This document shows, one piece after another, positions 1 to 10,953 of a stretch of 64,000 nt of DNA (its first letter is position 1; each line of letters opens with the position of its first letter). The stretch comes from Musa acuminata AAA Group (taxonomy: Eukaryota; Streptophyta; Magnoliopsida; Zingiberales; Musaceae). The stretch covers positions 12,861,001 through 12,925,000 of the forward strand of contig NC_088357.1 of NCBI RefSeq assembly GCF_036884655.1, in the 5' to 3' direction. The translations under genes and the position numbers were made by a program. The notes under the pieces are model-generated. The model was not told the origin of the DNA and ran no database searches. It saw only the letters and a list, made by a program, of their open reading frames with translations.

Positions 1-1703
1 TCCTTGAGGAAGTGAGTAAACTCTGTACTTAAGTACTCACCTCCTCGATCTGATCGAAGAGTTTTGATACTCTTTCCAGTCTGGTTCTCCACCTCATTCT
101 TATACTCTCTGAATTTCTCAAAGGCCTCGGACTTGTACTTCATTAAGTACACATATCCATACCTTGAGAAATCATCAGTAAATGTAATGAAGTAGGAGTA
201 ACCTCCAATGGCATGAGTTGACATGGGTCCACATACATCACTATGTATGAGTTCCAACAACTCAGTGGCTCTCTCTCCAGTTCCACTAAATGGAGAGTTG
301 GTCAGTTTTCCACGAATGCAAGGCTCACAAGTTGCATATGACACATAGTCGAATGGATCTAGATATCCATCATTTAGCAACTTTTGAATCCTTCTTTCAT
401 GGATGTGACCTAGCCTACAATGCCACAGGTATGCACTGTTCAACTCATCTCGTTTCCTTTTGGACACATTTATATTCATGATATGTGGAGTGGTGTCTAA
501 CATAAATAAACCATTATGCAATGTTCCTTTCGTGATGATCTTATCATCTAATAATATCGAACAACCATTGTTCTCAAAAACAAATTTATATCCACTAACT
601 GTTAAATATGAAATGGAGATAATGTTTTTGATAATAGAAGGAACAAAATAACATGCATCTAATGCAATAAAAGCTCCACTAGGCAGATGTAGGGCGACCT
701 CGCCAACAGCTAATACAGCAACTTTTGCTCCATTACCCATCTTGAGGTCCATCTCGCCTCTCTCTAGTCTCCTAGGCCTTGCCAGAACCTGCAACGAATT
801 GCATATATGATAAGCACTACCGGTATCTAATACCCATGTGTTATCATAAGAGTCTGACAAATGGAGACTGATCATGAATGTACCTGAAGCTTCATCAAGC
901 TTTTGTTTCGCCCTTTCTGCAAGGTACTCTTTGCAGTTTCTCTTCCAGTGCCCATCTTTACCACAGTGGAAGCACTGGCCTTTGTCCTTTGTTGGGTCTT
1001 TCTTAGCAACCTTTGCTTTACCTTGTTTGCCCTTGCCCTTTCCCTTCTTAAGGGACCTTTCTGCTTTCCTTTTCTTTCTGGTCTCACCAGTGTAGAGAAC
1101 TGGCTTCTCTTTCTTAATAGTACTCTCTGCCTCCCTCAACATATTGAGGAGCTCTGGGAGAGTCACCTCAAGCTTGTTCATATTAAAGTTCATTATGAAC
1201 TGTGAAAAGGAATCTGGTAGGGACTGAAGCACAATGTCCACACACAAGTTATCCTCTAGGACCATTCCTAGACCTGTGAGTTTCTCTATCCACTCAATCA
1301 TCTTTAGGACATGGTTCTGAACCGGTGTCCCCTCAGTCATCCTAGCGCGGAAAAGGCTCTTGGATATCTCATATCGTTGAGTCCTTCCCTGTTCCTCAAA
1401 CAATTTACGGACATGTAGGAGAATGGATCTGGCATCCATCTTTTCATGTTGTCTCTGTAACTCTGGAGTCATAGAGCCCAACATATAGCACTGAGCAAGA
1501 GTGGAGTCATCAATGTACTTCACGTAGCGAGCGATCTCATCCTCGCTTGCCCCTTCTTCGGGCGTAGGCATCACTGTATCAAGGACGTACACGATTTTCT
1601 CCGCTGTGAGAACAATTCTCAAGTTACGGAGCCAATCCGTATAATTTGGACCAGTGAGGCGGTTGACATCAAGTATGCCACGTAAGGGATTTGAAAGCGA
1701 CAT
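1..1703 (-). CDS. Copia gag-pol, left array unit, cut by the window edge
   Basis: This is the amino-terminal part (Gag, protease and most of integrase) of a second Ty1-copia polyprotein, nearly identical to 7319-9021 with an offset of 7318. Gag binds and packages element RNA, protease matures the polyprotein and integrase inserts the cDNA. The start is the ATG at 1703, matching the right copy. The reading frame appears open to the window edge, which falls inside the integrase core before the catalytic Glu. The premature stop of the right copy lies outside the part seen here, so whether this unit is intact is unknown. Confidence 0.85.
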   Translation of the reverse strand, partial: MSLSNPLRGILDVNRLTGPNYTDWLRNLRIVLTAEKIVYVLDTVMPTPEEGASEDEIARYVKYIDDSTLAQCYMLGSMTPELQRQHEKMDARSILLHVRKLFEEQGRTQRYEISKSLFRARMTEGTPVQNHVLKMIEWIEKLTGLGMVLEDNLCVDIVLQSLPDSFSQFIMNFNMNKLEVTLPELLNMLREAESTIKKEKPVLYTGETRKKRKAERSLKKGKGKGKQGKAKVAKKDPTKDKGQCFHCGKDGHWKRNCKEYLAERAKQKLDEASGTFMISLHLSDSYDNTWVLDTGSAYHICNSLQVLARPRRLERGEMDLKMGNGAKVAVLAVGEVALHLPSGAFIALDACYFVPSIIKNIISISYLTVSGYKFVFENNGCSILLDDKIITKGTLHNGLFMLDTTPHIMNINVSKRKRDELNSAYLWHCRLGHIHERRIQKLLNDGYLDPFDYVSYATCEPCIRGKLTNSPFSGTGERATELLELIHSDVCGPMSTHAIGGYSYFITFTDDFSRYGYVYLMKYKSEAFEKFREYKNEVENQTGKSIKTLRSDRGGEYLSTEFTHFLK

Positions 1704-3604
1704 TTTCTGAAAATAAAGATGTAGCAAAAATGAATAACATGCAGATTTTGCAAGAAATAAACTATCAAGATATGGACTTCTATCTTAATATGCTCCCACT
1801 ATTTTACTAACGAGTCACGCGACACCCTCAGCACGTGAAACGGAAGTCTCCGGCAGACTTCTAATGGGGATCAGGATCCAATCAGCGTCTTAGTGTAACC
1901 TCGAGGGACTCGACCAATCACACTAAGCCTAAAAGGTAGACAACTCTTGCCGATCACAACTCCTTGTGATTCCCGTCCTGTTCGGCCTCCGAATCACCAT
2001 GGCCTCGAGGGACTCGGTTAAGTCAACACCTTCGTTACAAGATGAGTCTGATTTGATGATATACCCTCGAGGGACTCGACCAAGCATATCATGCCCTCAG
2101 GTCACCGGTGACATCTCAATGTCGTAAGCAAGATAGCGAATCGCGATATAGGTGAGTCTCGAGGGACTCGACCAACTCAACCTACACCGGGATTCGGTTC
2201 CTACTCATAACGATGGAAGGCCACGTGGGTCAATCTAATTGCCTCACGTTTACCGACTTAATATTATCGAGAGATGTTTCTATGATTTGGTCTCCTAATA
2301 TGACATGTCACACATATACATATTTAATATATATCTACATCGCATGCAAATATATATACATATCTAGTATGTGTATAAACAATCACACCAGATGATCATG
2401 GACCACAACCTAATATGATTAGGCCCGAGCCAGTAGGCCTAATCACTCACATCAAGATCTATGTGTGTAACGGTGCATCTCCATGCCCTGTGATCGTCCA
2501 TCTCGTCCTCGTCGGTTCCGTCGACATCTTGATGCATCTCCATGCATCACGATCGTCCGTCTCGTGGGTCCCGCTATCGCATCCATGCTCCCGCTGCGCC
2601 TCCTCATGTGATTACAACTTAATCATAGGCACGCAGGCCCGACAATAAACGAGAAATATAATGGAGGTTCGCAGACCTCAATAATAATAATCACAAGTAC
2701 ACACATCACACGGTCCATGATCATCCGTCCACACATCATACATCACATGTATAAATAATCATCATAATGTAGGACTACTAGATAATAATAAAAATAATAA
2801 TTAACTAAACCTTTTAATTAATTAATATTTTTCTGAAATCAGGGATATATAGGGAATTTCTCAATTCCTAAGGGTATTTTCGTAATTTGGACAAAAGATA
2901 GAAACTGGAATTTATCAAATTCATAGGGGCAAAACTGTCTTTTTGCCCAAAACCCTAATTCCCTCTGCTGCTTCCGTCGCCGCCACCCTGCCGGCGGAGC
3001 CTGTGCGGCGGGGCGAGGGCACTGCCCTCGCCTGCAGGCGGCACGCCCGCTGGCGGCGACGCCGCTGCGGGTGGGCGCCCCCTTCGGGCGCCGCTGCCTC
3101 CGCAGGCGGTGCTGTCCTGCTAGGCGGCCGCCCCTGTGGGGGGGGTTTCGCCCGCGGGAGTAGCGGCGGCAGGCGTCGCTACAGGTGGGCTCCCCCTTCG
3201 GGCGTCGCTGCCTCCGCAGGCGGTGCTGTCCCGCCGGGCGGCCGCCCCTGTGGGGGGGGTTTCGCCCGCAGGAGCAGCGGCGGCAGGCGTCGTGCGTCGC
3301 TGCCCTGCGGCGGCAGGCGCCGCTTCCTTTCGGTGGCAGGCGCCGCTGCCCTGCGGCGCCTCTGCCCGTGGGTTGCCAGCCCCGCCGGCAGCAAACCTGC
3401 TGCAAGCAGACCGCTGGCCGGCTGCTGCAGGCACTGCGCCGGCGCTGTGCTGCCTGGCTGCGGCTGCAGGTGGCTGCAGGCATGCAGATCGAGGGCAGCA
3501 ACTGTTGCTGCCCTTCCTCGCTTTTGCGTCAACGATTTTGACGTCAATATTCTTCCTAAACACAACACACGCAGTTCAAAACCAATCATTCGCACGAACA
3601 ACCT
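1704..3604 (-). other. Copia 5' leader (left unit) with hairpin repeats and GC-rich island
   Basis: This is untranslated leader between primer-binding site and gag, about 1.9 kb and unusually long. On the plus strand, 1900-2175 carries four copies of a motif beginning CTCGAGGGACTCG, each able to fold as a TCGAG/CTCGA stem with a GGA loop. A very GC-rich block (about 2960-3520) includes a 114-bp unit repeated twice (3071-3184 and 3185-3298). Long open frames in this block occur in many frames and look like a GC artefact, not genes. Compared with the right unit it lacks 17 bp after position 2015. Confidence 0.75.
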
Positions 3605-3617
3605 GGCTCTGATACCA
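3605..3617 (-). other. Primer-binding site, left unit
   Basis: On the minus strand this reads TGGTATCAGAGCC, one base inside the LTR. It matches the usual plant copia primer-binding site complementary to the 3' end of initiator methionine tRNA. Confidence 0.85.
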
Positions 3618-3618
3618 C

Positions 3619-5113
3619 TGTTGGGAAATCATAAGGGGGCGACATCATATGCGCAGCGGAAGAACAAGAAAACAAAAATCCCCGATTCCCAAAAAGATGT
3701 TCATCGTCGTGCGAAGATTGGTGCGCAAAATCCGCAAAAACACAAAACTGCGTATAGAGATTGTGTTACCTAGGGAGATCGTATATCCCTGTTTCCTTGC
3801 AGATCCTTAGGAGAGGGTGAAGGAGGTCAAGCGTCCTCCTCTCTAGCGGTGATCCACACAGCAGGGTTGCGACGACGCTCCTCAAAACTCCAGGCCTACT
3901 CTGAGGTGGAGAGGGAGAGGAGAATAGGAAGGGCAAGCAAAGACTCTAGCCTATGAGGCTGTGAATCCCTCCTATTTATAGAGATCCCGTGTCAAAACCC
4001 TAATGGGTCCTTTCCCTAGTGGGTATTGGATCTGCATCCAATAAGACAAGGGCTCCGTCGGATATCTCATATCCGAACCTCTACTCATCGCAATGCCTAC
4101 CATATGTGTGTGACCCTCTAGGCCCAATATCGAGCTGGCCGTGAGTCATACCTGTCAGAACTCCTTCTAACTAAGTGAATTATTATCTCTGTAATAATTC
4201 ACTCGACTCATCGACTACGGAAGTACTAGGCCACTACGCCGTAGTCCCCAGACGATACAGGGGAATCCAATCCATTGGACCTGTCTGTCCTCAGTTACCA
4301 TGTACCTATAGTCCCTCATCCATCTAATATCCCAGAGACCGTATATCGAGCATGGTGCTGTCAGACCCATACGGTTTCTACTCGAGTCTCGCTCTAATCG
4401 GATTCTCCCGGAGAACTCTTTCTCTCTCAACCCGAATGACCCTGGCCAGGGATTTGTCTGAGCAAGAACACATGGGATATTCCTCTCATGATACCGAGAG
4501 TGGATGATCCTCTATCGACACTCAATAGCCCTCGTAAGGTCGACTACCACTCCCAATGACCAGCTGTACTAGATCTGGGAACAGCCAAACCTATAAGTCT
4601 GGTATCAAAGAGTGGAGCACTCATACAGGACATCCTTGGTGTCTCAAGTCTAAGAACCAGATACACCACTAGGACTACGGAATTGTTGTCTGACAATAAG
4701 GCATCATCAACCATCCAGCATTCCGTAAGCGGATCAATCAGTGAACTCATTCTCCAATGAGCACTTGTACTGTATCCCTAGTGTCCCTACACGAGCAGCT
4801 ATGAGACCAGCTGCATCCATCATATGGACGGGTATACAGCACACCAGTCTATCCGGTTATCACGATGTCCCTCTCGAGTAACCTATGACCGGGATTATTT
4901 AGGATATGTGTTTAAAGGTGAATCGATCTCATTATCGTGATCTCATCACGATCCGATTCCCATTGCACAAATCCAAGGACATCACAATATATATGCATTT
5001 ATGCAATAGTTATAAAGTGATATACGCCAAAATATAATAAGCAAAAAGATTCTGTATCAAGTCACACGTGCCATCACTCACGTGATTGGCTTGCTGGGCA
5101 CTTATGACTAGCA
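3619..5113 (-). repeat. Copia LTR shared by both array units
   Basis: This 1495-bp LTR runs TG...CA on both strands. Its right end abuts a polypurine tract (right unit) and its left end abuts a primer-binding site (left unit). It is therefore the 3' LTR of the right unit and the 5' LTR of the left one. It contains a minus-strand TATA box at 3973-3980, two G-boxes (5065-5070 and 5079-5084) and several perfect short inverted repeats (4025-4042, 4058-4076, 4177-4200, 4934-4952). It matches 10954-12448 except for two substitutions that I noticed. Confidence 0.92.
3973..3980 (-). promoter_or_regulatory. TATA box of copia LTR
   Basis: TATAAATA on the minus strand, about 360 bp before the inner LTR end. 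This would place U3 at about 5113-3980 and R/U5 to its left. The match in the other LTR is 11308-11315. Confidence 0.6.
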
Positions 5114-5124
5114 ATCTCCCACTT
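5114..5124 (-). other. Polypurine tract
   Basis: Minus strand AAGTGGGAGAT lies directly before the 3' LTR start (TGCTAGTC...). It is the expected primer for plus-strand cDNA synthesis. The pol stop codon at 5128-5130 lies only 14 bases from the LTR, so almost no 3' untranslated region separates them. Confidence 0.8.
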
Positions 5125-5127
5125 GAC

Positions 5128-8100
5128 CTAAAGCCAATCACCTATGTGTCTGATCCCCATCAGACCCCTATGACGCTCAAAGACAATCTGAGACAATGGC
5201 TTTGTTAGTGGATCTGCAATGTTATCTTCGGATGGAACTCTTTCCACTGCTACATCTCCTCGGGTCACGATCTCTCTGATAAGGTGGAACCTCCTCAGAA
5301 CATGCTTAGATTTCTGATGAGACCTAGGTTCCTTCGCTTGAGCAATTGCCCCGTTGTTGTCGCAATATAGGGAAATCGGCTCCTCACTATCCGGCACGAC
5401 TCCCAAATCTGTGATGAACTTCTTCAACCAGACTCCCTCCTTTGCTGCATCTGATGCAGCAATGTACTCCGCCTCTGTGGTCGAGTCAGCAGTGGTATCT
5501 TGCTTGGAACTCTTCCAGCACACTGCTCCTCCATTCAAGGTGTACACATACCCTGAATTCGACTTGCTACCATCGACATCAGACTGAAAACTTGAGTCAG
5601 TGTAGCCTTCAACCTTAAGGCTATTACCTCCATATACTAGTAAAAGATCCTTAGTCCTTCTCAAGTACTTAAGGATACACTTTACTGCTTTCCAGTGCTC
5701 CAAGCCTGGATCCGCCTGATACCTGCTCGTGACACTCAGAGCATGCGCTATATCAGGCCTAGTACATAGCATGGCATACATGATAGACCCTATTGCTGAG
5801 GCATAAGGTATCATATCCATGTTCGCCCTTTCTTCTGGAGTCTTTGGGGACATACTCGTAGAAAGCGATATCCCATGTCTCATCGGTATGAGACCTCTTT
5901 TGGAATTTTCCATGCCAAACCTTTTGACAATAGTTTCTATGTACCTGGACTGGGACAAGCCAAGCATCCTTTTGGTTCTATCTCTATAGATTCTAATCCC
6001 CAAGATATAAGATGCTTCTCCTAAGTCCTTCGTGGAGAAGTGTCTAGATAACCAAGCCTTTATTGTGGATAGCATTCCTATGTCATTCCCAATGATGAGG
6101 ATGTCATCCACATATAACACCAAAAAGCTAATAGCGCTCCCACTTACCTTTCTGTATACACAAGGCTCATCTTCGTTCTTAACGAAGTCATAAGATCTGA
6201 TTGCCTCATCAAATCTTATGTTCCAACTTCGGGAAGCTTGCTTTAGTCCATAAATGGATCTAAGCAACCTACACACCTTATCTGGGCAGTTCTTGGACAC
6301 GAATCCCTCAGGTTGCATCATATACACCTCCTCCTCCAGGTTCCCGTTGAGGAATGCGGTTTTCACATCCATCTGCCAGATCTCATAATCATAGTGTGCT
6401 GCAATAGCCAATAGAATTCTGATGGATTTTAGCATTGCTACGGGTGAGAAAGTTTCGTCGTAGTCAACACCTTGCCTTTGACGATACCCCTTAGCCACTA
6501 GCCTTGCTTTATAGGTCTCTACCTTTCCATCTACTCCGATCTTTTTCTTAAAGATCCACTTGCAACCGATGGGTACAATACCTTCGGGTGCATCAACTAG
6601 GTTCCAAACCTTATTGGAGTACATAGAATCCATCTCAGAATTCATGGCTTCTTTCCACTTCCCGGAGTCTATACTCATAATAGCCTCCTCGTAGGTCTGA
6701 GGATCAATATCCTCTACATCCTCTGCTCTAATATGTCCCACATATCTCTCAGGAGGATGGGATACTCTATCAGACCTGCGTAAAGTTGAAACTTGTGTAT
6801 TAGATACCTGAACAGACTCGGGCTGTAGAGTGGTGCTTGAGCTTGGTTCTCCAACCTCGCTCAACTCTATCATTCTCCCACTGTCTCCGCCAAGAATGTG
6901 TTCCTTCTCAAGGAACACTGCTCTCTTAGCTACAAAGACCTTTTGGTCCTCGAGATGATAGAAATAATACCCACAAGTTTCCTTGGGGTATCCCACAAAT
7001 TTGCATCGCTCTGTCCTTGATTCTAACTTATCGGGGTTGTGTCTTTTAACATGGGCAGAGCAGCCCCAAATCTTAACTACTTTAAGATCAGGCTTCTTCC
7101 CTTTCCATATCTCATATGGTGTAGACACTACCGACTTAGTTAGAACTCTGTTCAGAAGGTAAGCTGCGGTTTCTAGGTCATATCCCTAGAATAAGATGGG
7201 TAGGTCAGCGAAACTCATCATGGACCGTACCATATCTAATAATGTACGATTTCTCCTTTCAGAGACACCATTGAGCTGAGGTGTATAAGGAGGTGTCCAT
7301 TGGGATAATATCCCATGGTCCTTGAGGAAGTGAGTAAACTCTGTACTTAAGTACTCACCTCCTCGATCTGATCGAAGAGTTTTGATACTCTTTCCAGTCT
7401 GGTTCTCCACCTCATTCTTATACTCTCTGAATTTCTCAAAGGCCTCGGACTTGTACTTCATTAAGTACACATATCCATACCTTGAGAAATCATCAGTAAA
7501 TGTAATGAAGTAGGAGTAACCTCCAATGGCATGAGTTGACATGGGTCCACATACATCACTATGTATGAGTTCCAACAACTCAGTGGCTCTCTCTCCAGTT
7601 CCACTAAATGGAGAGTTGGTCAGTTTTCCACGAATGCAAGGCTCACAAGTTGCATATGACACATAGTCGAATGGATCTAGATATCCATCATTTAGCAACT
7701 TTTGAATCCTTCTTTCATGGATGTGACCTAGCCTACAATGCCACAGGTATGCACTGTTCAACTCATCTCGTTTCCTTTTGGACACATTTATATTCATGAT
7801 ATGTGGAGTGGTGTCTAACATAAATAAACCATTATGCAATGTTCCTTTCGTGATGATCTTATCATCTAATAATATCGAACAACCATTGTTCTCAAAAACA
7901 AATTTATATCCACTAACTGTTAAATATGAAATGGAGATAATGTTTTTGATAATAGAAGGAACAAAATAACATGCATCTAATGCAATAAAAGCTCCACTAG
8001 GCAGATGTAGGGCGACCTCGCCAACAGCTAATACAGCAACTTTTGCTCCATTACCCATCTTGAGGTCCATCTCGCCTCTCTCTAGTCTCCTAGGCCTTGC

Positions 8101-9021
8101 CAGAACCTGCAACGAATTGCATATATGATAAGCACTACCGGTATCTAATACCCATGTGTTATCATAAGAGTCTGACAAATGGAGACTGATCATGAATGTA
8201 CCTGAAGCTTCATCAAGCTTTTGTTTCGCCCTTTCTGCAAGGTACTCTTTGCAGTTTCTCTTCCAGTGCCCATCTTTACCACAGTGGAAGCACTGGCCTT
8301 TGTCCTTTGTTGGGTCTTTCTTAGCAACCTTTGCTTTACCTTGTTTGCCCTTGCCCTTTCCCTTCTTAAGGGACCTTTCTGCTTTCCTTTTCTTTCTGGT
8401 CTCACCAGTGTAGAGAACTGGCTTCTCTTTCTTAATAGTACTCTCTGCCTCCCTCAACATATTGAGGAGCTCTGGGAGAGTCACCTCAAGCTTGTTCATA
8501 TTAAAGTTCATTATGAACTGTGAAAAGGAATCTGGTAGGGACTGAAGCACAATGTCCACACACAAGTTATCCTCTAGGACCATTCCTAGACCTGTGAGTT
8601 TCTCTATCCACTCAATCATCTTTAGGACATGGTTCTGAACCGGTGTCCCCTCAGTCATCCTAGCGCGGAAAAGGCTCTTGGATATCTCATATCGTTGAGT
8701 CCTTCCCTGTTCCTCAAACAATTTACGGACATGTAGGAGAATGGATCTGGCATCCATCTTTTCATGTTGTCTCTGTAACTCTGGAGTCATAGAGCCCAAC
8801 ATATAGCACTGAGCAAGAGTGGAGTCATCAATGTACTTCACGTAGCGAGCGATCTCATCCTCGCTTGCCCCTTCTTCGGGCGTAGGCATCACTGTATCAA
8901 GGACGTACACGATTTTCTCCGCTGTGAGAACAATTCTCAAGTTACGGAGCCAATCCGTATAATTTGGACCAGTGAGGCGGTTGACATCAAGTATGCCACG
9001 TAAGGGATTTGAAAGCGACAT
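5128..9021 (-). pseudogene. Copia gag-pol polyprotein with one amber codon
   Basis: A single frame of 1298 codons (including the terminal stop) from the ATG at 9021 encodes Gag, protease, integrase, reverse transcriptase and RNase H. Gag has a CCHC zinc knuckle ([14 protein letters not shown], residues 244-257). Protease has DTGS at about 293. Integrase has an HHCC finger (428-462) and D489, D552 and E588 with the usual D-x62-D-x35-E spacing. Reverse transcriptase shows YVDD and RNase H shows TEAEYIA. Codon 612 (7186-7188) is TAG where copia integrases normally carry Trp in an FWGY-type motif. No frameshift was seen and the same frame continues to 5128. Without readthrough, only Gag-protease-integrase core would be made, so I call it a pseudogene. 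Confidence 0.9.
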
Positions 9022-10939
9022 TTTCTGAAAATAAAGATGTAGCAAAAATGAATAACATGCAGATTTTGCAAGAAATAAACTATCAAGATATGGACTTCTA
9101 TCTTAATATGCTCCCACTATTTTACTAACGAGTCACGCGACACCCTCAGCACGTGAAACGGAAGTCTCCGGCAGACTTCTAATGGGGATCAGGATCCAAT
9201 CAGCGTCTTAGTGTAACCTCGAGGGACTCGACCAATCACACTAAGCCTAAAAGGTAGACAACTCTTGCCGATCACAACTCCTTGTGATTCCCGTCCTGTT
9301 CGGCCTCCGAATCACCATGGCCTCGAGGGACTCGACCAACCATGATGCTCGGTTAAGTCAACACCTTCGTTACAAGATGAGTCTGATTTGATGATATACC
9401 CTCGAGGGACTCGACCAAGCATATCATGCCCTCAGGTCACCGGTGACATCTCAATGTCGTAAGCAAGATAGCGAATCGCGATATAGGTGAGTCTCGAGGG
9501 ACTCGACCAACTCAACCTACACCGGGATTCGGTTCCTACTCATAACGATGGAAGGCCACGTGGGTCAATCTAATTGCCTCACGTTTACCGACTTAATATT
9601 ATCGAGAGATGTTTCTATGATTTGGTCTCCTAATATGACATGTCACACATATACATATTTAATATATATCTACATCGCATGCAAATATATATACATATCT
9701 AGTATGTGTATAAACAATCACACCAGATGATCATGGACCACAACCTAATATGATTAGGCCCGAGCCAGTAGGCCTAATCACTCACATCAAGATCTATGTG
9801 TGTAACGGTGCATCTCCATGCCCTGTGATCGTCCATCTCGTCCTCGTCGGTTCCGTCGACATCTTGATGCATCTCCATGCATCACGATCGTCCGTCTCGT
9901 GGGTCCCGCTATCGCATCCACGCTCCCGCTGCGCCTCCTCATGTGATTACAACTTAATCATAGGCACGCAGGCCCGACAATAAACGAGAAATATAATGGA
10001 GGTTCGCAGACCTCAATAATAATAATCACAAGTACACACATCACACGGTCCATGATCATCCGTCCACACATCATACATCACATGTATAAATAATCATCAT
10101 AATGTAGGACTACTAGATAATAATAAAAATAATAATTAACTAAACCTTTTAATTAATTAATATTTTTCTGAAATCAGGGATATATAGGGAATTTCTCAAT
10201 TCCTAAGGGTATTTTCGTAATTTGGACAAAAGATAGAAACTGGAATTTATCAAATTCATAGGGGCAAAACTGTCTTTTTGCCCAAAACCCTAATTCCCTC
10301 TGCTGCTTCCGTCGCCGCCACCCTGCCGGCGGAGCCTGTGCGGCGGGGCGAGGGCACTGCCCTCGCCTGCAGGCGGCACGCCCGCTGGCGGCGACGCCGC
10401 TGCGGGTGGGCGCCCCCTTCGGGCGCCGCTGCCTCCGCAGGCGGTGCTGTCCTGCTAGGCGGCCGCCCCTGTGGGGGGGGTTTCGCCCGCGGGAGTAGCG
10501 GCGGCAGGCGTCGCTACAGGTGGGCTCCCCCTTCGGGCGTCGCTGCCTCCGCAGGCGGTGCTGTCCCGCCGGGCGGCCGCCCCTGTGGGGGGGGTTTCGC
10601 CCGCAGGAGCAGCGGCGGCAGGCGTCGTGCGTCGCTGCCCTGCGGCGGCAGGCGCCGCTTCCTTTCGGTGGCAGGCGCCGCTGCCCTGCGGCGCCTCTGC
10701 CCGTGGGTTGCCAGCCCCGCCGGCAGCAAACCTGCTGCAAGCAGACCGCTGGCCGGCTGCTGCAGGCACTGCGCCGGCGCTGTGCTGCCTGGCTGCGGCT
10801 GCAGGTGGCTGCAGGCATGCAGATCGAGGGCAGCAACTGTTGCTGCCCTTCCTCGCTTTTGCGTCAACGATTTTGACGTCAATATTCTTCCTAAACACAA
10901 CACACGCAGTTCAAAACCAATCATTCGCACGAACAACCT
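9022..10939 (-). other. Copia 5' leader (right unit)
   Basis: This matches the left unit's leader, with the GC-rich island at about 10295-10855 and its 114-bp duplication at 10406-10633. It carries four intact hairpin motifs CTCGAGGGACTCGACCAA starting at 9218, 9322, 9401 and 9493. It keeps the 17 bp (9335-9351) missing in the left unit. The long open frames in the GC island are not supported as genes. Confidence 0.75.
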
Positions 10940-10952
10940 GGCTCTGATACCA
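10940..10952 (-). other. Primer-binding site, right unit
   Basis: Minus strand TGGTATCAGAGCC, one base from the LTR end, complementary to initiator methionine tRNA as in many plant copia elements. Confidence 0.85.
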
Positions 10953-10953
10953 C

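Noticed and set aside
872..1205. Plus- and minus-strand open frames overlapping copia gag (and 8190-8523)
   Set aside because: Antisense or alternate-frame shadows of the gag zinc-knuckle region, present identically in both units.
2943..3773. Long open frames in the GC-rich leader (and the copy at 10278-11108)
   Set aside because: They occur in several overlapping frames on both strands, are rich in Ala/Gly/Arg/Pro, and cross the primer-binding site and LTR boundary. They reflect base composition, not a gene.
4215..4750. Open frames in the copia LTR (and 11550-12085)
   Set aside because: Short, no motifs, and inside the LTR with no promoter in the correct place.
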